From Rhynchopus sp. YZ270_cl-10 (lineage: Eukaryota; Euglenozoa; Diplonemea; Diplonemida; Diplonemidae): a stretch of DNA of 64,000 nt. The position numbers and the translations under genes were made by a program. The stretch lies in contig OZ037912.1 of NCBI GenBank assembly GCA_964035575.1, positions 868,001 to 932,000 of the forward strand, written 5' to 3'. The notes under the pieces are model-generated. The model did no database searches. It was not told where the DNA came from and saw only the letters and a list, made by a program, of their open reading frames with translations. This document shows positions 40,534-51,062 of this stretch, one piece after another. Each line of letters starts with the position of its first letter. Position 1 is the first letter of the stretch.

Positions 40534-42609
40534 ATGCCGTGCTGCGAGCCTCTGTTGTCCCTCAATGGCAGGCTCGGACCGAAGGAGACAAAGCAGCGCA
40601 GACTGTTGCTCGCGATCACGTGCCCCCTTGCGTTCCTCACGACGCTCATTGGACTCAGCTTCTCGTCGGAGCATGTGTTGTTCCGTATAGGTGCGTTTAC
40701 GATCAGCGCCGCGTCGTACGTAGGTATTGCAGCAATGCTCTGCGGCGCTCCTCTCTCCCAGCGTCTGATCTGCACCCTTGGCGTCATGATAACATTCGGG
40801 CTGATCGTAACAGATTTGTGGAACAGCGCGAACCTGCAAAGCAGCGGGGCGGGCTTTGTTGTTGTGATTGACTTCCTGCTTGTGCTGCGTGCGGACGATC
40901 GCTTTACCGCAGTTCTTGTGACACTCATCATCATCTGGATAATCATAATACAATGTGAGATTGTCTTCCGTTTCGGCTTAACAGACCTGCCAGGCACACC
41001 CTCGTATAAGTACCGCAGGGAGCTCTTCATTGGCCACGCGGACTGTGCAAAGCCGCCGTGCGGTTACCCAGCCTCGTACATCATTTCCAATGTCAGTTAC
41101 GCAGCAGGGCTCGTGCTCATCGACTTCATAGCAACGCGTGGCTTCGCCCGTGAAGTCCTGAAGGAGCAAGCAGCAATGGAGCGGACCATTAACGCGGTGC
41201 AGAAGATCGCGTCACTGCTTGCAGGGTACGACGTGGAGGGTGTGGCACGCATGCTCAAGGACCAGGAGACGCTGCTCCCAGAGGAGATGCACGCAACGCT
41301 GCAGACGTTGGAGGAGAACCTGCGGCGGTACCGTCCCTACCTCCCTGCTGCGCTGTTTGAGGAGATGGAGACGGGGGAAGGGGAAAAGATGCAGTTCACC
41401 TCTGTACTACCACCTGGGCTTGACAACGAGAGAGTAACAATTGTGTTCACAGACATCCGTGCGTCGACGTCGATCTGGGAGTACGCACCTGAGGGGATGC
41501 GTGCTGCACTGAAGATCCACAACGCTGTGATGCGTGAGGTGATGGGGGAGTTTGGTGGATACGAGGTGAAGACAATTGGTGATGCGTTTATGATTGCGTT
41601 TTCTTCCACAACAGACGGTGTGAACTTTGGGTTGTGTGTGCACGAAAGCTTGCGCACCGCAGACTGGCCTGCATCGCTGCTTGAGGAGGTCCCGATCTGT
41701 GCTGAGCAAGGATCATTGTGGGGTGGGCTGACTGTGCGCATTGGTGTGAACACCGGTCCTGTGACTGTGGAGCAGAACACACTGACAGGACGGACAGACT
41801 ACTTCGGACACACAGTGAACGTTGCGTCACGACTCGAGAGCACATGCAAGCCTGGTGCTGTGGCTGTGCTTTCTGACCTGTGGGCAGCTGAGTGTAGGTC
41901 GTGTGCTTGTGTCGTTGCGGATGCAGTCACAGTGGACCTGAAAGGTGTGGCCGATAAGATGTCGGTTTGCTGTGCATGGCCATGCTCACTTGCTGGGCGA
42001 AAGCGCAACCCTCTTGAGTCGGGTGCATGCCTTGATGTCGACATGAGCACGTGCTCCGGTAGTTCCTCGAGATCAATATCGAAACCAGCCTTCACACATC
42101 CGCAGTTCCCTGCCACGACTGCGAAGCAGCTGTGTGGAACGATTGGCATGATCGACCTTGACGTGGGGGACGAGGCACTGCTCTCCTCTCTGAGGAACAT
42201 GAGTGCAGGGCTGGCGGTGTTGACTGTGTCACTTGACCAAAGCGGTGGCACAGTTGTGTCGCTGCTCGGGTCGCATGTGTGCGTGGGGTGGAACCTGGCA
42301 CGTGCTGCACCTGCACACATGGAGAACGCGATACGGTTTGCACAACGTCTGCTTGGAGCATCGCTGGTTGTGGGTGCCGGGTTTGCGAGTGGGAATGTGC
42401 AGCACGGCGATGTTGGGGCACGCACACAGCTGTTTGTGACTGTGATGGGGCACACGGTGCGGCGGAGCAGGGCGCTGTGCGAGAAGGCATGCAGGGGCGT
42501 TGCGCTGTACGAGCCGAGCCATGCAGTGCTGCTGCCGTCGACTTTGGAGGGTGCACTGACGGCGCATTGCATTGAGGGTGTGTACGAGGTCATGTGCATT
42601 GCACGGTAG
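40534..42609 (+). CDS. Adenylate cyclase copy 4, most diverged membrane half
   Basis: 691 aa, MPCCEPLLSLNGRLGPKETK start. Its membrane half is the most different of the four (LGFSFSSEHVLF-like segment; RIGAFTISAASYVGIA; LGVMITFGLIVTDLWNSANL; CGYPASYIISNVSYAAGL), while the catalytic domain stays near-identical apart from small changes (EMETGEGEKMQF, NERVTIVF, ALKIHNAV). All metal, Lys/Asp and Asn/Arg residues are present. It has the copy-2-type linker (GACLDVDMSTCSGSSSRSIS) and the copy-3-type 3' flank. Its upstream region is unlike the other copies, so expression may differ. Confidence 0.9.
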   Translation: MPCCEPLLSLNGRLGPKETKQRRLLLAITCPLAFLTTLIGLSFSSEHVLFRIGAFTISAASYVGIAAMLCGAPLSQRLICTLGVMITFGLIVTDLWNSANLQSSGAGFVVVIDFLLVLRADDRFTAVLVTLIIIWIIIIQCEIVFRFGLTDLPGTPSYKYRRELFIGHADCAKPPCGYPASYIISNVSYAAGLVLIDFIATRGFAREVLKEQAAMERTINAVQKIASLLAGYDVEGVARMLKDQETLLPEEMHATLQTLEENLRRYRPYLPAALFEEMETGEGEKMQFTSVLPPGLDNERVTIVFTDIRASTSIWEYAPEGMRAALKIHNAVMREVMGEFGGYEVKTIGDAFMIAFSSTTDGVNFGLCVHESLRTADWPASLLEEVPICAEQGSLWGGLTVRIGVNTGPVTVEQNTLTGRTDYFGHTVNVASRLESTCKPGAVAVLSDLWAAECRSCACVVADAVTVDLKGVADKMSVCCAWPCSLAGRKRNPLESGACLDVDMSTCSGSSSRSISKPAFTHPQFPATTAKQLCGTIGMIDLDVGDEALLSSLRNMSAGLAVLTVSLDQSGGTVVSLLGSHVCVGWNLARAAPAHMENAIRFAQRLLGASLVVGAGFASGNVQHGDVGARTQLFVTVMGHTVRRSRALCEKACRGVALYEPSHAVLLPSTLEGALTAHCIEGVYEVMCIAR

Positions 42610-43521
42610 GTTTGGCTCCCAACATTGCACTTCCTGATATCGGGTATTTGATCATGATGAGACGGCTTTACAGTCGTTTCCTGTTTTCTTTTACGCGAGA
42701 CACCTGCCCGCCTTGGCGTTTTGGCAAGGCGAGGACATGTTGTGTACGCTCCATCACTTCTTCCGCTATTTGCAGTTTCAAACAAAGGTGCCTTACGCCC
42801 TTTGCAGAGGTAGTAGTCATCCCAGGGTGAGTGACACTGCCGAACAGAACATATTTCGAGTAAAGCCACCATGAATACATCGTTCGTTTGCAGATGCTCG
42901 ATAGTTGTTGGAAATATTTCGAACGGCTTTTCAGCTGTTTTTCCGTTTCCCCCCCCGTTTTTTTGGTCGCAGTGTATTTGTGTGTAATACAAAGCCTTGA
43001 TTTGGTTCATCTCTCATTGCTCAAACATCCCCAAACCATCACCCTTGATGTATTTGAAAATTAAGGTATCTGTAACCAGTGTGTCATAGTGACGAATCAA
43101 CAAGGCTTGGGTTTTTTGCAACAGTTTTTTTTTACCCCAACCCCCCCCTGTAACACCGACCAAGAACTTTAGTTTGTTCACCCAAGTTTTTTAGCTGCGA
43201 AAATGTCCGAAATAGTTTTTTATCGTTCGTTTCAGGTCTAAATGCTGCCAGCATTTTTTTTTCCTCGAAATAATTGTGTGTGACTGAGTGTGGGGATGCG
43301 TTCAAGAATTTTAAACTCTTCCCCCCCCAAACCCCCTTTCGTCTCTGTTTTATCCAAACATCTTACCTTTCAAACAACATCATCCACACAGGAAACCGCA
43401 AAAAAAAACCCCCCCCCCCACCACCCCCCCCCACATTTTTACCTCTCCTACGAGAGTATTTTTTATTGCCTCCAAAGAAAACACCCTTCCCACCTTCCAC
43501 CCTTGATCTGACTCTCTAAAG
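42610..43521. other. Spacer after the cyclase array
   Basis: The shared 3' module ends at about 42690; beyond it nothing repeats the array. C-rich and T-rich tracts follow. CATCATCCACACAG (ends 43391) is a plausible acceptor for the SNF2 gene. Confidence 0.6.
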
Positions 43522-46500
43522 ATGGAGTCTGATGATGAGAGTTATGACTCATGCAATTCGCTTCCGATGCTTGAGGAGGAGAGATGTGATGGGGGATCTG
43601 AGGCTGTTGTGACAGCGAAGGCTGCATCCACGACCGGAGGGGGGGCCCAATCAGCGGCAAATGGAAGCGCAGCACCGCCAAAGACGGATACCCCACAGCC
43701 AAAACGGCGGAAGAACACCGTCGTCCAGGACACCCCCGACACCATTCCAACCGCCCCTCCGACAGCCAACGTCCAATCCCTTCTCAACACCTGCAACACC
43801 TGGCCCAAATACCTTTCAAAAGCCGCGCTCAGCTCTTTCAAACCACATCAAGTAGAGGGGGTGGAATTTATGTGGAAGAACATTGTTGTGCAGAAGGAGG
43901 GCTGTATTTTGGCGCATGCAATGGGACTTGGGAAGACGTGCCAATTGGTACAATTTATTCTCGCGTTTTCGAAACACATGAAGGAGACGGAGGCCGACCG
44001 ATCCACGAAGGGGAAGGTACGTTGCGTTGTCCTTTGCGCCACCTCTCTCGTTGCAACCTGGCGGATGGAAGTTGCCAAATGGCTTCGTTTTGAAGACCCC
44101 GACAGCTTAATGTCAGTAGGCCTGCGTGATATCCGAATTTTCTCCTCAGAAATCCCTGCCAGTCAAAGAGAACAAAGCCTAAAAGTTTGGAGCGAAAACG
44201 GCGGTGTCCTTATCGTCACTTATCCACGACTCCAAATCGAAGCAGAATCCATTCAATTAGCGAAGGCTGCAGCAAAGGAATCGGGGTCTCCTTTGCACTC
44301 TAGGTTTGTTAATTTGGAGGAGCGGTTGTTCGGCGCACCTTCGTTGGTTATTTTGGATGAAGCACAGACAATCAAAAATGAGTCTTCGAAGACAGCAAGG
44401 GCGTGCGCTGCATTTAGCACTGCAAGGCGCATTGCTGTTACAGGAACTCCGTTGGAGAATAACGCGAAGGAGCTTCTTAACCTGGTAGAATTTGTACGTC
44501 CACACCGATACAATATGGAGGCCTTTGCGAAAATTACGACTGACATTGAAGGGTCTGCTGTCAAGCACGCTTCCTCTTTTGATATTCAAAAGACCGAATC
44601 TCATGCGGCGCTGCTCATTGAGAAATTCGGTGATATCGTGCATCGGAGAGACAAAGCAATTCTTATGGACGCATTGCCGCCGCTTTCTGACTGTGTTGTC
44701 CGCATCCGTCTCAGCCCTCTTCAGGAGAATCTGTATACTTTCTACGCAAGGCATGTAAAACGATTAAACGCTCTTGCCAAACGAAAAGAAGACAGAATCA
44801 GACTTTTTGAATTCCGTGCAATGTGCAACCGCATTATCGTCCACCCGTCCTCGCTCTACCACGCCTATAGAAACGCGTTGAACAACCCTGCTCTCGACTC
44901 TGATGATGCAGCGCTGTCTCTTGAAGCAAAAAAAAAGAAGCAGCTTTATTCTTGGCTTGACAAAACCGACTTTATCAAGAATACCTATTTGGATTATTCC
45001 GTAGGGGGCTGCTCCGGGACGTGGGAGGAAGCATCCCCAAAGCTCCGCGCCGTAAAATGCATCGTCACCTCCGCCGTTCTATCTGGAGAGAAGGTGCTCA
45101 TCTTCTCCGGATTTGTCGAGCATCTGAACATGGTAAAGGAATACCTTCTCCAGGGAGGCTCCGCGACCCGAATCGAAACCATGACAGGCTCTGACTCACC
45201 CGCTGTACGGGCAAACCTCATTGAAGCGATGCAAAACCAACGAATTGACTGTCTTCTCATGACCATGGGGGTAGGTTCCGTAGGTCTTACTGTTACTGCG
45301 GCGACGAGAGTCATCATTTTGGAAACAACCTGGAATTGGGCGTCAGTTCAGCAGGCAATCTTCAGAACGTACCGCTATGGCCAGACCCGCCCGGTGTATG
45401 TTTACCGACTCATCTCAGACGGAAGCATCGAAGATAAACTGCTGTCCACAACCTTAAAGAAGGCGTGGCTCCACAGCCGACTCGTCGAAAACGAAAGCCT
45501 AACGAGAGACCATCTTCAGGAGCACGACGTGAAGGACTACTACGAACCCTGCGATTCACACCGTGCCCCAACTGTCATTCCACAGACAGTCTTGAACGCT
45601 GACGCCTTTCTGGTAAGCCTCGCTTCACTAACGAGAAGCCCTTCTTCAAAATCAGAGGACAAAGAGCTTTCCCTACGAACCCACGCAATGGAAAAAATAA
45701 AAGACCGTTTGGTGATGTCCTGCATGCACACTAAGGACTTGCTATACGCTGCACCAGAACTCCCCGAAGACGCAGCATTGGAAGTGGAGCGCATGAAGGA
45801 TGGGATGCGCAAAAACCTGGAGGAGGAGACCGGGTGGTTTACTGAGGGGATGAGAGGGCTGACTGATGACAAGGCGATGCTTTTGGGGGCCAAGGAAGCG
45901 AAAACAAAAAAGCGCAAAGCATCGGGATCGGGTTTGGTTCAATCAAGCCGTGGGTCGAGATCATCGCCTACACCAAGCGTGGCGAAATACCCTAGTCAAC
46001 AACCACGCGACTTACAAGCAGAAGCCCTGGCGCTACAAAGAGAAGAAGAACAACACATGCCGCCCCACAAAAGGCCAAAAACCAGAGCCCAACCTAAACC
46101 GCAAGGTGGGCTTCCAAAGACACGCTCCGCGCAGGTTTTCGACATACCCTTACAACCCCCCAGCAGACTGCCCCCAACACGAAGCGAACGTACAAACACC
46201 CTCCCCCCGCATGAAGTTTCCAGGCGGCTTGCACTCTTCAGAACCCTTATGGAAAATGTTCCGCCGATTCCAAAAAAGTTTCTGTTTGAGGACATCGGGG
46301 TGAAGCTGTACTTTGATGTTGGTAAAATCCTGTTGAGAAGAGGGCTCGCGCAGGCACCTCCCGAGCGCACCCCGGAGAACGTGAATGAGTATATAGATTT
46401 GGTGATGTGTTCGATAGTGGAGGAAGGGGTGGGGCAGCTGATGCGGAATTTAGATGAGTGTTTGTTTGACGAGCAGGCGAAGTTCAGGCTGGGATCGTGG

Positions 46501-47568
46501 TTGCAGCAGCAGAACTTGCCTTGGGGCGCCTTTCGAGAATCTGCTGAGAATGAAGCTCGACCATGTGACACCCCGCTACTCGAATCCATCCGGAATGCTT
46601 CTATGCGCGCCCACGGACATAACCTCCCCCCGGCACCGCCAGAATCGCTCACAACGAACCTCATCGCGCATAAGAACGTATCCTCAAAGACTGAGCTCGC
46701 GTTGATTCTCACCCAAACCCTGCAACTATCCGGGGTGCCATGGTGGCTGCAACAAATTCTCGGAATCACCCTAGGGTTTCCGTATCCCAGATCTGCGTGC
46801 CTCTCGATCATCGCGTGGGGGCTTCATGCATTTATACGGCGGTTTTTGAGGAGTGGTGGCACATTAGAAAATATTAGGTTTAAATTGAAGGTTCCGGTGG
46901 AAAAGCTTTCGCAGGCGGTAGGGCAGCAGAAGATAGAGGTTATATGCAAAGAGATCATTGCTGAAGCAGAGATGGGAATGGCTAGGGCGAGGGCAGAGGA
47001 GGAGGCGATGAATCAAACGGAGGTTGGAGAGCAAGGCCCTATCCGTACCGAGGTGGCACCAAATGTCCGTCCGCAGAGGGTGCAGGCTGCTCCGAGCGGG
47101 GTGCAATTTGCAGCTCAAAATTTTGCAAATTTTGCAAACAAAACCCCGCAGGAAAGCGAGATACCAGAGGACAGGTGGTCTCCTGTAGGTGTAAGGGGAA
47201 GGGCAGAGGAGGCGATGCATCAAAGGGCGGTAGGAGAGGGAGGGGAGCGCAATAATCCTGTACCTGTGAAGAGGGTTTGGAAGCCTACCCCACCTATCCA
47301 TGAGGCGGCGCAAAATGTGCGTTCACAGAGAGTGCAGGCTGCACCGAGCGTGGCGCAACTTACACCGCAAAACCTCGCAGGCCTCGCCAACCCGAAGGAA
47401 AGTAAGAGACCCGAGGACACGTGGTCCACTCTAGGTCTTGATGATATTAAAGAGCGCAACGCGACCCAGGATGTTGTGCAGATTGTGTACTCGAGTGATG
47501 AGGACGATGCGATGTTCGATGGTTTCCTCGAAGACGTCACTCCAGCGGATGATGCAGATTTTTATTAA
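43522..47568 (+). CDS. SNF2-family ATPase, ATRX/Rad54-like
   Basis: 1348 aa, one exon. SNF2 enzymes use ATP to translocate on DNA and remodel nucleosomes. Residues about 112-330 form the first RecA-like lobe: LKPHQ-type FKPHQVEGVEFMW, Walker A HAMGLGKTCQL (about 135), Walker B/motif II LVILDEAQTIKN (about 279; DEAQ rather than DEAH/DEGH) and motif III VTGTPLENN (about 306). The second lobe, about 500-660, has GEKVLIFSGFVEHL, motif V MGVGSVGLTVTAATRVII (about 583) and motif VI QQAIFRTYRYGQTRPVYVYR (about 610-625). The AHAMGLGKTCQL motif and the short inter-lobe region fit the ATRX/Rad54/ARIP4 branch. The acidic N-terminus and the ~600-residue C-terminal part (repeats of NVRPQRVQAAPS at about 1175 and 1270) are probably disordered; no ADD finger or JBP-type dioxygenase domain is present. 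Confidence 0.88.
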   Translation: MESDDESYDSCNSLPMLEEERCDGGSEAVVTAKAASTTGGGAQSAANGSAAPPKTDTPQPKRRKNTVVQDTPDTIPTAPPTANVQSLLNTCNTWPKYLSKAALSSFKPHQVEGVEFMWKNIVVQKEGCILAHAMGLGKTCQLVQFILAFSKHMKETEADRSTKGKVRCVVLCATSLVATWRMEVAKWLRFEDPDSLMSVGLRDIRIFSSEIPASQREQSLKVWSENGGVLIVTYPRLQIEAESIQLAKAAAKESGSPLHSRFVNLEERLFGAPSLVILDEAQTIKNESSKTARACAAFSTARRIAVTGTPLENNAKELLNLVEFVRPHRYNMEAFAKITTDIEGSAVKHASSFDIQKTESHAALLIEKFGDIVHRRDKAILMDALPPLSDCVVRIRLSPLQENLYTFYARHVKRLNALAKRKEDRIRLFEFRAMCNRIIVHPSSLYHAYRNALNNPALDSDDAALSLEAKKKKQLYSWLDKTDFIKNTYLDYSVGGCSGTWEEASPKLRAVKCIVTSAVLSGEKVLIFSGFVEHLNMVKEYLLQGGSATRIETMTGSDSPAVRANLIEAMQNQRIDCLLMTMGVGSVGLTVTAATRVIILETTWNWASVQQAIFRTYRYGQTRPVYVYRLISDGSIEDKLLSTTLKKAWLHSRLVENESLTRDHLQEHDVKDYYEPCDSHRAPTVIPQTVLNADAFLVSLASLTRSPSSKSEDKELSLRTHAMEKIKDRLVMSCMHTKDLLYAAPELPEDAALEVERMKDGMRKNLEEETGWFTEGMRGLTDDKAMLLGAKEAKTKKRKASGSGLVQSSRGSRSSPTPSVAKYPSQQPRDLQAEALALQREEEQHMPPHKRPKTRAQPKPQGGLPKTRSAQVFDIPLQPPSRLPPTRSERTNTLPPHEVSRRLALFRTLMENVPPIPKKFLFEDIGVKLYFDVGKILLRRGLAQAPPERTPENVNEYIDLVMCSIVEEGVGQLMRNLDECLFDEQAKFRLGSWLQQQNLPWGAFRESAENEARPCDTPLLESIRNASMRAHGHNLPPAPPESLTTNLIAHKNVSSKTELALILTQTLQLSGVPWWLQQILGITLGFPYPRSACLSIIAWGLHAFIRRFLRSGGTLENIRFKLKVPVEKLSQAVGQQKIEVICKEIIAEAEMGMARARAEEEAMNQTEVGEQGPIRTEVAPNVRPQRVQAAPSGVQFAAQNFANFANKTPQESEIPEDRWSPVGVRGRAEEAMHQRAVGEGGERNNPVPVKRVWKPTPPIHEAAQNVRSQRVQAAPSVAQLTPQNLAGLANPKESKRPEDTWSTLGLDDIKERNATQDVVQIVYSSDEDDAMFDGFLEDVTPADDADFY

Positions 47569-48539
47569 AAGAACGTTCTTTTTTAGATGGTGCAGCAAAA
47601 AAATAAAAGGTCCTTCTTGGGTATTACCCAAAAAGAAGCTGCACCACTGTTGTAAAATTCTCAAAATAAATATTGCCTGTCTGGCAACTAAAAATCACGG
47701 ATACTACCAGATCTGGCTCGTTTTTTTCCAGATGGTGAAATCTGGTTTCCAGATCTGGCCAGATATGGGAGTATCCGTGTATAAATCGAGAATAAAGAAA
47801 ACGACATTAGTATGTGTACAGTGTTTGCGGAATATGCAAAGCAAGACAAAAGCGCAGTGTGCCCAGGTTGGCATACAAGCAAACACACGCATCGGTTGTG
47901 TGTCTTTCGACTAAGCACGAGAGGCTTAGGTTCATCTTATAGACTTTTTCTTTTGTATGGCGCTGTCTGTTCCCTCTCGTAGGACTCTACCTACGAAGGA
48001 TGGGTTTTAGTTTTTGTTTTTTTTTTTATTTGCATGAGCCCGACGAGCTGCGTTTTAGCACGTTTCAACTAGCCCACCTCCCCCTTCATTTTTTTTTCTC
48101 CCTTCCATTTGGGAAAGCTACGTTGTTTTTTTGTTTTTTGTCATGGCAACAGGCAACGACAAAAAAAACCTAGTATATTAGAAAGGACTCCTTTGGTTAT
48201 AAATGATATTGTTCAGTTTTTTTGTCTCTCTGCCAAAACGTCTGATCCGTTTCGTTCGCGCCACTTGCCTCATTTTTTTTTTTTTATATTTTTAGTTTTT
48301 TCCTGCACCAAAAACCCACCTCGTCATTTATGCACACACCCCCCACCCCCAAGAGACTTTCAGCTCTATTTTTTAATCACATTTTTTTTTGTCTCCTTTA
48401 TTCTATTCTTTATTCAAAAAGAGAAATACCCCCCATCAAAAACACATTCCCTTTTTTCCCTTCTCCACACCCCACCCCCATCTCCATCTCAATCCCATCC
48501 CAATCACAGAACCCAAAAACAAAGATTAAGAGCAGTGCA
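47569..48539. other. Spacer with two dispersed repeats
   Basis: 47700-47770 is an imperfect inverted repeat around ACCAGATCTGG/CCAGATCTGGCC. 47912-47950 is a GAGAGGC-type repeat and 48030-48070 a GCCCGACGAGCTGCG repeat. A long pyrimidine tract ending AATCACAG (48509) precedes the next ATG by 31 bases. Confidence 0.65.
47912..47950 (+). repeat. GAGAGGC repeat, subtype with TTAGGTTCATC
   Basis: AAGCACGAGAGGCTTAGGTT then CATCTTAT and ACTTTTTC. Identical over 26 bases to 62595-62620. Confidence 0.65.
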
Positions 48540-49670
48540 ATGATTTCTTATGGTGGGGTGGCATGCGTGGGTATTGCTCTTGCGGGCCTTGCCGCGCTCT
48601 CCCGCGCCGCGATGGCACCGAAGCGCCGGATGCCAAAACCTGCCGGGTTTCACAGCAAGGTGAGCTCCACCAGGGTTACCTTTGGGAAGATCAATGCGCA
48701 GATTGTATACCCCACCGGGGCCTCGGAGGGCACCTACGCCGATTACACCCCATCCCACTCTGCATCAGGCCTTGGGGTGGCCTTCCACAGCAAGCTGCTA
48801 GAGTACATCGGTTGGTTCTTCCTCGCAAACCAACGCCACCCCGATTTCGACTCTGCCCCACCTTGCAAAAAGCATGCCGACCGTTTGCCCCTCGTCATCT
48901 TTTCTCACGGTCTTTTTGGGACACAGGATATGTATCTGCAGCTCCTTCGTGACATCGCTTCGCACGGTGCGGTGGTGGTGGCGCCTACACACAATGACGG
49001 TACCTCCTCGTACAACCCTCATGTTATTCCGTATGTCAGCCCGCCGAAGGAAATGGTTTATGATAATAAGGAGGAGGTGTGTGCCTTTAGAAAACCGTTT
49101 CTTGAAAAGCGGGACGCAGAGCTGAATGAGGTGTTGTCTGGGCTGAAGGAGCACCCCATATGGGGCTCGCATATTGACTTTGAGAAGGTGATCCTCGCAG
49201 GGCACTCCTTCGGAGGGGCCACGGTGATGCACTATGGAAGTAACCATGATGATGTGAACATCAAGGGGTATCTTCTGTACGACACCTGGACGCATCCGGT
49301 TGAGGAGGAGGTGCAGGTGACACGACCGTTCCTTGCAGTGCAAAGCGAATCGTTTGCAAACAACGGTGAGGCTGCGGAGAGGAATAGACGGCTTGGAATG
49401 AGGAAGCACCGTGATGCGCACTCCTTCTGGATCCCCAACACAACGCACCAGCTCTGGTCGGATTTTGCGCTTCTCATCCCCGCGCGTCTCAACCCCACCA
49501 CAAACTTTGGGGACCCCACAAACCAGTGGGCTGCCTGGGTCGAAGCAACGCACCTCTTCATGGATCACCACTTTGCAAATGATGGAAACGGTGTTCTTGA
49601 CATTCCGGAAACGGAGCACCGTATCGGAGTGTCAGTAGGAGACACTAAGGGGAGACCGTATGGGAAGTGA
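48540..49670 (+). CDS. PAF-acetylhydrolase-like phospholipase A2 (group VII/VIII type)
   Basis: 376 aa from the ATG at 48540; the frame is open upstream to 48330 but that part is low-complexity and lies before the acceptor. Family members hydrolyse the short or oxidised sn-2 acyl chain of platelet-activating factor and similar phospholipids. Alpha/beta-hydrolase marks are clear: oxyanion region VIFSHGLFGTQDMYLQLLRD (about 120), nucleophile elbow LAGHSFGGATV with Ser near residue 223, acid in LLYDTWTHPVEEE, and catalytic His in NTTHQLWSDFALLIP. Spacing matches PAF-AH II and plasma PAF-AH. The N-terminal hydrophobic stretch (GVACVGIALAGLAALSRAAM) could be a signal anchor or targeting segment. 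No neighbour suggests a shared pathway. Confidence 0.9.
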   Translation: MISYGGVACVGIALAGLAALSRAAMAPKRRMPKPAGFHSKVSSTRVTFGKINAQIVYPTGASEGTYADYTPSHSASGLGVAFHSKLLEYIGWFFLANQRHPDFDSAPPCKKHADRLPLVIFSHGLFGTQDMYLQLLRDIASHGAVVVAPTHNDGTSSYNPHVIPYVSPPKEMVYDNKEEVCAFRKPFLEKRDAELNEVLSGLKEHPIWGSHIDFEKVILAGHSFGGATVMHYGSNHDDVNIKGYLLYDTWTHPVEEEVQVTRPFLAVQSESFANNGEAAERNRRLGMRKHRDAHSFWIPNTTHQLWSDFALLIPARLNPTTNFGDPTNQWAAWVEATHLFMDHHFANDGNGVLDIPETEHRIGVSVGDTKGRPYGK

Positions 49671-49734
49671 AAAGGTATACAAAGATGTTCTTAGAGTACA
49701 CTGTCGATGAGGGGGGGGGCTTTGTATTTCAAAA

Positions 49735-49790
49735 TATAGTGGAGCACACTCTAGGGTGGCTGCACTAATACAACCAAGTTTTCAAAAAAA
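49735..49790 (+). repeat. 55-bp dispersed repeat, copy 1
   Basis: ATAGTGGAGCACACTCTAGG then GTGGCTGCACTAATACAACC and AAGTTTTCAAAAAA; differs by one or two bases from 63736-63790. Confidence 0.85.
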
Positions 49791-51062
49791 AAAAGATTTA
49801 AAAATGTATTTTGTGGTGTGGTGCGCTCAAAATAAGTGTAGTTCAAATGCGCACCAAAAAAGCTGCTGAACGTGCTGCACCACAGAATTCTGTAAAAAAA
49901 AGGAAATATTTTAACAGGCGTTTGCAACTTCTCTTCCATTTTTTGTTGAACCAGGGCAGTGTTTTTTTCTAGGATTCAGTACACCCCCCCAGGTTGGGGA
50001 ACTAAAAATTAAAAAAGTTTACCCCCCCGACCACCCCTGGAAAAAAACACTGAATCGGGGTGTGTCGTGCGAAAGGAACATTTCCCCCAAGTGGTATCGT
50101 TTTGTGTGGTACTACTCTCCGACACCTCGTCCATTCTGACAGTGTGTGGGTGGAGGATGCCAGCAAGAAGGATGAATAATCATCTGATGAAAAAAAAAAA
50201 TGTATTTTGCTCTGTCGTTGCATCGGCTTGAAATAAAGAGAGAAATGGGGGAGGGGGGTGTCAGTGGGGTGGGCTATCTAACCTTTTGTTCTGAGCGAAT
50301 TTTCTTTTTATTGGTATCTTTCTTCAAGATGTGTGTGTGTACGAAAGGCGCATTTATCGTACAAGTTTTCTTTCTTGTTATCTTTTTCATTTTGTTTGGA
50401 TTTTCCGTGCCTCCGTCCGCCGATGAACGGTCAGGCATTTTTGCACTCTCATCGCCTCTCTTTGTGTTCTTCTATCTACAAAAATCCCTCTCAGTGAACC
50501 GTTTGGGACCCCACTCTGCCTTATGGCCGTCGTGGGTTAGCGTTGTCATGTTTGTTTGTTGCGCATTTTTTTTTATTCCAACGAAGCTTGATTTAAAAGG
50601 AGAAAAATAGTATTACCGGTACTGCCAAATCAATCCCTCAAACAGGAGGATTTGTGCAATCAAACGAAAACAACTATTTTTTTTGTTTTTGTGTATTTGT
50701 GATACAGACGCGTAAAGGGTCTTATTCAGTCCTATACGCGCCTATACACGGGGTAAAAAGCAGATGATTGTTGAGACAAATACACAAACTCTGTGTTTCG
50801 CTCAATCGTTGCTCTATCATAGGGGGGAAAAAAAGAGTGTTCCATGTGGTGAGAGTGGGTCACCAAGATGGAAAGCGTTGCGTAAAAAGAGTGCGAAAGA
50901 TAGTATAGGAACTGCAAGAACTGTTTGAGGGGAGAAAAAAAATAAAAATTGTGTCCACCGGTGCGCATGAATACGTTAGGATGGCGTTGCAGTCATTTCC
51001 CCCAACTATATTTATATGTACCTGGCACTCCCCCAACCTTTTTAATTTCTGTTCCTATCATC

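Noticed and set aside
41799-43010. 403-codon - strand ORF and its equivalents opposite each cyclase
   Set aside because: Shadow frames of the G+C-rich cyclase coding strand; they carry Ser/His/Pro-rich nonsense composition and no motifs.
43522-47568. JBP2-type (base J) thymidine hydroxylase/SNF2 fusion
   Set aside because: SNF2 motifs are present but no dioxygenase His-x-Asp domain was seen; ATRX/Rad54-like fits better.
48330-48539. Extended N-terminus of the PAF-acetylhydrolase-like gene
   Set aside because: Low-complexity, upstream of a strong acceptor at 48509; the downstream ATG fits the family.
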